Assembly: GCF_026151205.1 (NCBI RefSeq)
Contig: NC_087079.1
Location: forward strand, 248,001 to 312,000
Origin: Bolinopsis microptera
Lineage: Eukaryota > Ctenophora > Tentaculata > Lobata > Bolinopsidae
Direction: 5' to 3'
Length of the DNA stretch: 64,000 nucleotides
Shown: in pieces, positions 22,860 to 31,626 of the stretch
How the letters are laid out: each line of letters begins with the position of its first letter
Position numbering within the stretch: the stretch's first letter is position 1
Notes under the pieces: model-generated
Database searches by the model: none
Seen by the model: only the letters and a program-made list of their open reading frames with translations
Told to the model about the DNA's origin: nothing
Program-made: the position numbers and the translations under genes

Positions 22860-23290
22860 TGTTTAGTTTATTTATTTTATTTGACATGATCTCAGCCTAT
22901 TAACCCGTGTTTAGTTTACAATATTGCTATCAGAGACGTGTTATATTCATTACTATTTATATATTTTTACTGCTTGATTCAGAGAAATCTAGCTTTTTCC
23001 GAGAAACTAATCTTTAATAGATTAGATAAAATGTACGCAGCCATTCTTTTCGTTTGATTATTACTCAGTATATTTTAGTTTTGTACCGTTTTAAGTCACA
23101 TAGTTTTGTACGTCTTCCTAAGACTTGTTTTCCTTTCCTAGTTTGTAAGTTATTTTAAAGATTTGTGAATATTCCAGTTGCTTTTAGAACAATTTTATCT
23201 CAGATAACGATGTTTAATAAAATGATGCAAAGACTTATTTCGAAGATCTAATCAACACCGACTTTTAATGTGTAGGAGTACAGCTACAAA

Positions 23291-23640
23291 ATATATATAT
23301 ATATTTATTTATCCACACCATTTTACTGACACCACGGCATCAACTTTAACACGGGTTTCCGCAAAAACCGTACAAGATATAAAACTGAAACTTTTTTAAC
23401 TGATTCAAATGCTTTAATGGCCTTCAAATCAGCATGAAAAAATCGAAAATCGGCCAAGGAATAAGAATTTTAGTACCTAAAATTTGGACCCCCAAGTGGT
23501 GTCAAAAACGCGAATTAAATAGGTAATAATTATTTTTACTGGGAGACTTTAGGGTAGGAAACTGATCCGGCCACCAAAGAGCCTTGACACCAGTCTTGAA
23601 GGTTTGACGGGTTCCTGCTAGTCAAATTAAAGCGGTTCTA
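23291..23640. repeat. Right part of 0.33-kb dispersed repeat
   Basis: CCATTTTACTGACACCACGG, AAGTGGTGTCAAAAACGCG and GACGGGTTCCTGCTAGT are shared in order with 42545-42840. The other copy is uninterrupted, giving the empty site for the PLE at 20169-23290. Confidence 0.75.
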
Positions 23641-25600
23641 ATTCTTATACTTATAGTGGTCGGTCGCCACAGCTTTATAATATTAATACTGAATCATTGT
23701 TGCAGCTTATGAGCAATGAGCAGTCGTACTACCCTATAAGTATAACTATATATAATAACCATCGTGTAAAGGTTTTATAACATCGATTTAGGAATGAGAG
23801 ATTGAACTTTAATTGATAATTTGATTCATGGATTTCAGTTGATTGATTTGAAAATGGGCTATAAGTATAGCTAGGGTAAAGTTTAAATAAAAACTTCATG
23901 CATGATATTAATAGATGAAACATCTTCTGGCGCAAAGCTTCAAAATGTAATAGCTTTGTTGCCCCCGGCCCATTGTTTGAGAAGCTTAATTGGTATTTTG
24001 TGAAACTTTAGATTTGCTGGCACCCACTATTGTTTCAACTTGCCTTTGTGCAGATAAAAGGAGAATTTGGGAAATTAGGGAGAACATTCTTACACAAATG
24101 TATGTGCTCAAAACGTACTCCACGCAAGGTAGTGGACAAACAATGATCTTAAAAATTCCTGAAATATTAACAGTTGTCAATTTTTAAAACAATAAACGTT
24201 TATACCATATTGACCGTTTACTCCTGAGGATCAATTCTATATTATAGAATTGAATACTTCAACTATGCCCATCACCAGCCTGTCTCTACATATTGAATTG
24301 TCAGGAAACTCAGCGTAAAAATGACATAAGACACACTGTACATTAATTGTCGTGTTAAACACAACAATCTACATAAAGGCTGAAAATTTGGCGCATTATT
24401 CAGGCTACTTGCAGCGTTTTTTTTTGTCCCAAATTTACCATGAAATAAATTTTTATGGGAAGGTGCAGAATCGCACGCACTATTTACGAAATATTACCGC
24501 ACCTACATGTTGCCTCTGGCCCCAGATGAGCTAAATTCCACGCCATTTGCATTATATGGGCGCTGGCTGAGTGCCCAACAGTTCATCACGTACCAAAACA
24601 AATAACCTCATTATTACCTACATCTATTAATTAAATTAAAAGTAAGGAACGTAACCAAAAATCATACCTATTTTCAGCCTGATGTAGGTACTTCTGTTCT
24701 CCTTTCTTATGTTTTGTTATGTTGTAGACGAACAGTAAACAAACGAATAGCAAATAAATTCAATTGACTTTGAGTCATCCACAGACAACCAGCTATTATG
24801 AGCTTACTCATGCGAATATTTTTCCCGGAAGCTGGCAAATTCTGGAAATATCGTCACGTTTTTAACTATTTCCTGTGCATTGTGGCACAGAGAATTTTTC
24901 CAAGTATTCTGTCGGACACTAATGTATACTCTAAACCCCACCTAACGGATGAAAGTTTGAATATTCAATAACATTAATCTTGGCTTTTATCCAAAATCAA
25001 GTTAATATAATAGTTATAGAATTAGCTTCAGTATACAGACAATTTCTTAGAATCTGGTATCATTTCTGACTTTATGCCAAAGAATAGAATAAAATAAAAT
25101 CAAATTATACATAGCTGAACAATGAACATAACATAATTGAACATAACACAATTGAAACGTATTAAATACATAGTTTATGCTGTGAAGGATTTAACCAGTC
25201 AGGAACCAGTGATCTTACTGCTCAACTTACTCTCAACTAGTAACTAACAAACCAAGCCCTCAGAAGACATGTACAAACCAGCTCGCTATTTTGTTAACAT
25301 GACAGATTGACGCTATCCAAACACCTGGTCACTGGCGGGGAGGTGTTCTGAATCATGAGGTGATGATAAATCTAACATTGACAAGGCGGACAGACGGTAT
25401 TGAATGCATCAAGAGTGGGTGTATTATGATAGAATTGTACATTGTATATCTGACAGTGACATGTTGATCAGCCCAAAGTCATTAGATAGAGTCGTAACAG
25501 TTGGTTCATGACAGAAGGCAGGTAGTGGAGATTGGACATCTGGCTCAGTATTACTATGATTGAAAATATTCTGTTAGAGCACTTAAACACGGACAAAGAC
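23641..25600. other. Intergenic, nothing recognised
   Basis: AT-rich, with short unsupported ORFs on both strands (the pair at 23986-24187 mirror each other). I see no repeats of defined structure and no RNA gene. Confidence 0.5.
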
Positions 25601-25626
25601 ACACTCTCGAGAGTGAGACTGACATG

Positions 25627-25705
25627 ACTGGTAACGACTGATATAATAGTGATGACGTAATAGGAGAGCTCTCCTATTACGTCATCACTAACAGTCGTTG
25701 CCAGT
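25627..25705. repeat. Perfect 44-bp palindrome within ~79-bp hairpin next to ASCC1-like gene 3' end
   Basis: Bases 25647-25690 are a perfect palindrome with no spacer, centred on GAGAG|CTCTC with TGATGACGTAATAGG in each arm. Outside it ACTGGTAACGACTG pairs with CAGTCGTTGCCAGT with one mismatch after a short bulge. It ends about 20 bases from the stop codon at 25725 and lies in the presumed 3' UTR of that minus-strand gene. Each arm has a TGACGTAA (CRE-like) word. Confidence 0.9.
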
Positions 25706-25724
25706 CACTGTCAGTCACTATCAA

Positions 25725-26687
25725 TTATTTAAATGAAACACAAGACACGTTAAGATATCGTTTATCATTTTCTGCAACAAAGCTTTTATCAGCTCTCATT
25801 TCATTCAGATCTATTCTATCAAGAACACAATTACCAAAGATTTGAAGCTCAAACTCGTCAGATAATATCTCTGAAGCATTTATTGTCCTTGGACCGGCGT
25901 TATTCCAACGAGTGTTTATGAGGGTACAGTGTAACTTTACAGCTGTGGTATTGTACTGATACTCCATAAAACCTCTTTCAACAAAGAATTCCAAACACTT
26001 GTCAGCTAGATTTTGTAATCTGTCGGAATCATCTGAGAGTATAAACTCGCTGTACATCACCTTGACAAACTGATTGTCACCACGCATTACCCGGAGGTTT
26101 TTCAGAGTGCCGTGAAGAGGCTGCTCACAAAGGATAGGTGGTATTTTGGCAGAGAATTCTGACAAACAGTTACAAGCCTGTTGTACTTCCTCGTCTGAGA
26201 ATAATTTAAGCACCCCAATAGTTAGATGGAGTTTGGACGGATACTGGACTTTGTGAGGGTGTATCTTTTCACCACAAAGGTCCTGAAACTTTCTCAAGTT
26301 TTCAGTGATTCCAGGAGATGCAACAGGAATTGAGATGAAATGAGTTGGGGACATCCGTTTCTTAGCATTTAAAATAGTGCTTTCTAACTCTTTATTAAAA
26401 GAATGCAATGAACTCTCATTCCTGTATTTGACATTGATAACATCTTTTCTTCTTTGACCTTTAACAGATTTTGGCAGGTATATTTGGGTATCAGTCAAAC
26501 ATTCCAGTCGTTTCTTAACGACCCCACCTTTACCAAAAATATGTCGATTAAAATGATTAAGTAATGGTACTTCTTTACTCGGCCAACCTGTTTCTGAGGG
26601 TCCCATAGTTGAGTCAAAAGTGTTTTCGGACATAGTTCGTTTAAAAAATTCGGCAATTTGTCTACATCCTCTAACACGAAATAGCAT
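25725..26687 (-). CDS. ASCC1-like protein, copy 1: KH domain plus 2H phosphoesterase-like domain
   Basis: A 320-codon ORF. Residues 45-85 hold a KH domain with its GxxG loop as GKGG (52-55). From about 113 the AKAP7/ASCC1-type 2H domain begins (THFISIPV), with the two H-x-T motifs LHLTIGVL (H154) and LHCTLINTR (H253). Human ASCC1 has the same domain order and serves in the ASC-1 alkylation-repair and transcription coactivator complex; 2H folds act on RNA cyclic phosphates or ligate. This copy lacks the N-terminal stretch seen in copy 2 (LCPEIKCINGSSYR), so an upstream exon may be missed or its 5' part lost. A GTAAG donor-like site at about 26722-26726 leaves the exact start open. Confidence 0.8.
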   Translation of the reverse strand: MLFRVRGCRQIAEFFKRTMSENTFDSTMGPSETGWPSKEVPLLNHFNRHIFGKGGVVKKRLECLTDTQIYLPKSVKGQRRKDVINVKYRNESSLHSFNKELESTILNAKKRMSPTHFISIPVASPGITENLRKFQDLCGEKIHPHKVQYPSKLHLTIGVLKLFSDEEVQQACNCLSEFSAKIPPILCEQPLHGTLKNLRVMRGDNQFVKVMYSEFILSDDSDRLQNLADKCLEFFVERGFMEYQYNTTAVKLHCTLINTRWNNAGPRTINASEILSDEFELQIFGNCVLDRIDLNEMRADKSFVAENDKRYLNVSCVSFK

Positions 26688-27009
26688 GCTATGTCCCCAA
26701 TGCTGGTTCAGAACATCTTACTGATGGTTGGAGAAACAGTGACTTCGTAACAATGTGGTTTAACCTTTCCTGATTGAAAATCTATATAAACCAACTTCCA
26801 CACCGTTACAATCAAAATATTTTGATAGTTTTGCCAAATACAATTCATAGTCAGCATGATCCAAGTTAACTAATCGTTTAAGAATAATTAAACTCGAGTA
26901 TTTGTGATAATAAAAAATACCCAATTTGGTAACATTATTTCATAACACAAGAGCCAAACTTCATAAAATCATGCTAAACAATAAAACAGTGTTTTAAGTT
27001 GAATGTGGC
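26688..27009. other. Spacer between tandem ASCC1-like genes
   Basis: AT-rich. Near 26715-26735 the minus strand reads CTCCAACCATCAGTAAG, resembling the codons for the QPTV stretch of copy 2 followed by a donor-like GTAAG. This suggests part of a 5' exon of copy 1, but I cannot confirm a splice. Confidence 0.4.
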
Positions 27010-28080
27010 TTATACAAGAGAAATTGTAGTAACATTAACATATTTCCTGTCACGATCAGTGGTCATTTCATTCAGGTCAAGTCTATCCAGAACACAGTTA
27101 CCAAAGTTTTTAAGCTCAAAATTATCAGATAACAATGGATTTGCATCAATGGTCTTTGGACCATTACTATTCCACCGAGTATTGATCAGCGTACAATGCA
27201 GTTTTACGCTCTTGCTATTTCTGTTTTGCTCATAGTCCATCAGACCTTTTTCAACAAGGAATTCCAAGCACTGGTCAGCTAAATTTTGGAGTCTTTCTGA
27301 CTCATCTAACAACAGAATTTCACCGTATAACACATTAACTGACTGAGGTTCATCATTCATGATCTCAAGGTTTTTCAAAGCACCACGGAGAGGTTTACCA
27401 CACAAAATGTATGGAATGCGAGGAGCAAACTCTTTTAAAACATCACTTGCCTGGTCAACTTCGGATTTGGAAAAAAGTTTTAGTACCCCAACTGTAAGAT
27501 GAAGTTTAGAGGCAAACTGGACTTTATGAGGGTGTATAATATCACCACAGAGGTCTTGAAATTTGTGCAGGCTTGCTGTTATTTCATCAGACGCCACAGG
27601 AATTGAGATAAAGTGAGTAGGTCGCTCCCTCTTTCTGGCACTTGAAACAATACTCTCCACTCTTACTTCAAGAGATGACAAAGAACTCTCGTTTCTATGT
27701 CTTACAGTGATAAAATCTTTGTTTTCACGAGGCCTAGGGACCAACATTTCTGTTCCAGTTTCATTTTCAAGTCTTTTTTTGACAGTCCCACTCTTACCGA
27801 CAATAAACTTGTGAAAATAACTAGGTGTAGACAGTTCAGACGTCTGCCATTCTTCCTTGACAGGTTTACAGTCAGAATTAGGAGCTTTGCAAGTTGAAGG
27901 TTCATCCTCATACACATTGGAAAAGCTTGAGAACTGCTCTTTACCTCTTTTAGAACTGCTTGTCTTAAAAGATGTTACCGGCAGAGAGGTTACCGTTGGT
28001 TGGCAGAGAATTCTATAGGAGCTTCCATTGATACACTTAATTTCGGGACAGAGGATGTCAATTCCTTCGTCAATCTGCAT
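27010..28080 (-). CDS. ASCC1-like protein, copy 2: full-length KH plus 2H domain protein
   Basis: A 356-codon ORF starting ATG at 28080. The N-terminus DILCPEIKCINGSSYRI corresponds to the start of ASCC1 proteins. The KH domain sits around residues 88-130 with loop GKSG (95-98). The 2H domain runs from about 154 (THFISIPV) with H194-L-T and H295-C-T catalytic-type motifs, ending ...GNCVLDRLDLNEM. Length fits the ASCC1 family (about 350-400). It lies upstream of copy 1 on the same strand, separated by about 320 bp, and the pair is clearly a tandem duplication. The sequence before the ATG (AATTTCTAG) could be a splice acceptor from a 5' UTR exon. Confidence 0.85.
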   Translation of the reverse strand: MQIDEGIDILCPEIKCINGSSYRILCQPTVTSLPVTSFKTSSSKRGKEQFSSFSNVYEDEPSTCKAPNSDCKPVKEEWQTSELSTPSYFHKFIVGKSGTVKKRLENETGTEMLVPRPRENKDFITVRHRNESSLSSLEVRVESIVSSARKRERPTHFISIPVASDEITASLHKFQDLCGDIIHPHKVQFASKLHLTVGVLKLFSKSEVDQASDVLKEFAPRIPYILCGKPLRGALKNLEIMNDEPQSVNVLYGEILLLDESERLQNLADQCLEFLVEKGLMDYEQNRNSKSVKLHCTLINTRWNSNGPKTIDANPLLSDNFELKNFGNCVLDRLDLNEMTTDRDRKYVNVTTISLV

Positions 28081-29437
28081 CTAGAAATTTGATTGAAATC
28101 GTAACTTTAAATTATCTGGTAAATAATAAATTATGATTCAAAAAAAATATGGCTTTTTTACCAGAACAATTGGTTTATCAGTAAATTGTACATACATTAT
28201 AATCATGAATGTAAAACTACAGCAAGATAGTGATCTATAGTATAATTTATAACATGCAACAAAAGTAAAGTTAAGTAATGCCACTTACAATGCAACAAGG
28301 CCATGGTAACAGTAACAAATTTTCATCATTTGACCAGAAAATTTCTTACAATTTATACTGCAAAATTTCCTTGAATTCAACAGTTTTTAAGGGCCCAGCA
28401 TCAACAACTTTGAGCAGTGTGTGCAACAACATTCACCTGACATTTTTACCAATGGCGAAAAATCAGAATGGTGAGAATCATTGCCACACATGGATCAGTT
28501 GTCCAATAAGCAGCAGTTAATGTTCAGCTCAGAACAACTGTAAGCATAATCTTACTGGGCATCTGCATTCAGTAAGTAAGATTGGACACATTTACAGAGA
28601 AAATATATAATGGAACATGCTCTTTTAACAGGTTGCTACCCATCATGTCATATAAAATATTGATAAACACAAATTGTAAGAACCATTTGACTAGACTGTA
28701 TATAAATCATTATAACTTATACACATGGTACAAGTTCAGACAACAGCCCACATAAGGGGTCGTTCACATATTACGTAATCACTGAGGGGGGTTTAAGCTA
28801 GTATAATTTTGATACAATAACTATGTGTGAAACTGATTACGGAAGGGAGGGGGGGGGTAAAAATTGTCCAAAGAGTGATTACGTAATATGTGACGACCCC
28901 TAATGTGGTACTATAAATAGAGGAACCCTCAATTAGCATCTTTCAAGACATTTCGTCTCTACTTGAGGAGTATGATTACATATGCCAGTGGTGCTGAGTA
29001 AAGGCTCACTATATTTCTTCTTCTTGTTTCTTTTGAAATTTGGCCTAAGCAGACATTGTATTGATCCAGCTTGTTATGGTGATTTAATAGTGCTAGGAAG
29101 GTCCCCTAACTGCTTTCATTTTTATATAAACTGGGAGAAAAAAGAAACAGTTGGAGTCTGCCTGTTCGGACATAGCCTGAAGCCCATGAACAACCAAAAG
29201 TTGCTGTAGGCTGTTCATCATACCAATCCCCAATTACAGACCTTAACTTTTAGAATATCTTTGAAGTTGAAGTTAGGATAGGGCTATTTTGGGTTATTTA
29301 GCAGATTCTGTTTTGACCTCTAGAAATGTAAACTAACGGCATTTTAAAATCTTTTGTAATACATAAGATATTCACGGCCCCCAAGAAGCACTAAGCTAGT
29401 GTGTTCGTTACTTTACTACTGACTACGTGACATAAAG
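28081..29437. other. Intergenic with one MITE
   Basis: No protein recognised. It contains the GGGGTCG MITE copy B and presumably the promoter and 5' UTR of ASCC1-like copy 2. Confidence 0.5.
28756..28901. mobile_element. MITE with GGGGTCG ends (copy B), TAA target duplication
   Basis: It begins GGGGTCGTTCACATATTACG and ends GTAATATGTGACGACCCC; TAA flanks both sides (28753-28755 and 28902-28904). A 3-bp TWA duplication suggests PIF/Harbinger-type mobilisation. The interior is shared with 11556-11707. Confidence 0.85.
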
Positions 29438-29629
29438 GATGATAATTAATCACTCTACACTCGGCTGTCACGTGACTTTTTAAACACGTCCTATAGGTGG
29501 TTCTGGATGACTATTCGAAACCCTAAACCTCTAATCTGATCTCAACCCGGCCCTAACCCTAACCCAATCCTAACTGAATCATATGCTGAAACCCTAACCC
29601 AAACGATAAATTAGACCAATTACTTCCTT
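29438..29629. repeat. Left half of CCCTAA-bearing dispersed repeat, split by PLE
   Basis: Matches 8398-8585 from GGATGATAATTAATCACTC through two CCCTAACCC groups to TTACTTCCTTG. The right half resumes after the PLE. Confidence 0.8.
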
Positions 29630-29647
29630 GTATATAATATATATTCG

Positions 29648-31626
29648 ATAAAGGAGTAGGATTCTTCCTTCTTAGCGAAGAAGATTATATTCAACGAATA
29701 GGTGTACATTTAAATGATAGATCTGTATATAGTATTGTAAATAATGTAGATGATTTAGTTGTAGAATTGATTGATAAAATTTCGAATTGGACAATTGAGT
29801 TTAAAGATGAATTAGGTATGTCCAAGAAGGTCAAGGAGTGGGTTATTCCATGTACTGAGCTTAACCAGCCTGGAAACATGTACCTGAATCCCAAGGCACA
29901 CAAACCACCTTTGTATCCTGGGAGGATGATTACCACCGGCTGTGGTTCATACATTGAAAACCTTTCTGCCTTGACTGCGTATGAATTGAAGAAGGCTACT
30001 TTGAATTATAGAATTATTGATACCCCTCACTTTCTGAGGAAGATTGATAGCCTGAACGAGTCTAGCATATTGTTGGGAAAGGAGGTTATACATGTTGCCA
30101 TCGATATATCTAACATGTTTACCAACATTCCTAGGGATATGGGGATCCAACAATGCACTAAGCACCTGAATAAAAGGAGTAGTGGTGATCAATTGTTTAG
30201 TACAGAATGCATTATTAGTGCACTAGAAATTACTCTTGATTACAACATTGCTTCATTTAACGGTATAACATACCGCCAGGAGCGTGGAGCAGCGATGGGT
30301 CCTAAGAACTCATGTGAGTATGCTGATTGTGCTATGGATAAGATTGATATTTTAGTTAACGAAGGAGATCTAGAATATGGCCCGCCTCATAGACCTGCAT
30401 TCTGGGGTAGATTACGTGATGACATTTATATGGCTTGGCCCGGTACTGTTGAGGAATTATTACAATTCATGGAATGGCTCAATAGTATCCACCCAAACCT
30501 TTTGTTTACTTACGACTACTCTAGGGACGGCGTTGAGTTTCTAGACACCTATGTCTATGCTGTTGGTGATGTTGTCCACACCAAACTCTACTCTAAACCT
30601 AGTGACACCCACTGCTACCTTATCCCCACGTCATGCCATAGGAACCATGTTGTAAAAAACATACCTTTTGGAGTGGCGAGGCGGGTGAGACAGAACAACA
30701 GTGAAGACACTAACTTCTTGGAGCAGAGAGAGGTCTATACACGTTACCTTCTAGCCCGAGGTTATCATTCCAGTATTATAGAAGATGCCTTTAACAAATT
30801 TAGTGATATAGCTAATAGGAAAAACTTGTATACCCTTAAAGACAAGGATGAGTCGACTGCCTGTTTAATACCCATGGTGATGGATCAAAACCCAGCACTT
30901 CCCAACATGGGGGGCATTATCCATAAGTATAAGCACCTTCTCAACCTTGATCCGGCCCTGAAGAAGCTGGTACGTGCGGACAGTGTATTCGTGAGTCATC
31001 GAAAGAATCAAACTATCGGTGGCATGCTTGTACACAATAAGTACCGTGCCAGTGGAACTTTAAACTGTGATAATGAGAGAGAAACAACTGCAAGCCAGAT
31101 CCAGGAACCAGACTCCGAAAGTCTAAGGGCGGTTCCCGGGGCTGTCGACCCAGGGTGCCATGCTTGTGGTAAATGTTATGTTTGTAAGCAAAATTTCCTG
31201 TCCCCCTGTTCCAATTTTAGTAGTCACCATTCTAAACAAGTTTTCCCTATAACTAAGTATATATCTTGTCAGAGTTATAACCTCATTTATTTAATGGAGT
31301 GTAAGACTTGTAAACAGTCGTATGTCGGTTATACTACCTCAAATCTCCCTAAGAGATTCTCTAACCATAAGAGTCACATAAAGAAAGGTATAAGAAGTTG
31401 TAAATTAGTTAACCATTTTTTAGATATTGATCATGATTTAGATTTTAGTACCATAGCCTCCTATAATTCCTCACTCAGTAAGCACCTTTCTGTCATTATA
31501 GTAGACGCTTTAGTATTTGAGCCTAATATTAGTAAAGCAGACAAAGAAAAGGCTATGGAAGCTAGAGAGGGGTTCTACCAGACCCAATTGAAAACCCTTG
31601 AACGGTTTGGGGGTATAAATAAATAA
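29648..31626 (+). CDS. Penelope-like polyprotein: reverse transcriptase plus C-terminal GIY-YIG (5'-truncated)
   Basis: The open frame enters at FDKGVGFFLLSEEDY (RT finger motif) without a start codon. Palm motifs follow: MYLNPKAHKPP, HVAIDISNMFTNIP (motif A Asp), GAAMGPKNSCEYAD (motif B), RLRDDIYMAW with catalytic RDD at 30415-30423, then EFLDTYVYAVGD. After the Cys-rich linker (CHACGKCYVCKQ...SPC) comes the GIY-YIG domain: NLIYLMECKTCKQSYVGYTT and KRFSNHKSH. The stop at 31624 (GGINK) is created by the LINE tail; the undisturbed copy at 22.8 kb reads GGMNTLDSN. It lacks the N-terminal third seen in the 35.1-kb PLE. Apart from truncation and insert no damage was seen. Confidence 0.87.

Larger units (their letters stand above)
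20169..23290 (+). mobile_element. 5'-truncated Penelope-like element (family of 29.6 kb copy), split by a LINE
   Basis: Homologous to the PLE at 29630-34890 from its GGCCCGCC...GCATTCTGGGG region onward; everything upstream, including RT motifs A and B, is missing. The coding sequence is cut at 21034 by a LINE and resumes at 22432. The 3' end TGTGTAGGAGTACAGCTACA followed by (TA)n matches that of the 29.6-kb copy (GTGTAGAAGTCCAGCCATGA). It is inserted in the (TA)-rich part of a 0.33-kb repeat. Confidence 0.85.

Noticed and set aside
23986-24187. Mirrored 64- and 65-codon ORFs on opposite strands
   Set aside because: Short, no recognisable features, in AT-rich intergenic DNA.
25650-25690. Rho-independent-type terminator at the palindrome
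   Set aside because: Eukaryotic context, no T-run follows; a 3' UTR hairpin or palindrome is the only supported description.
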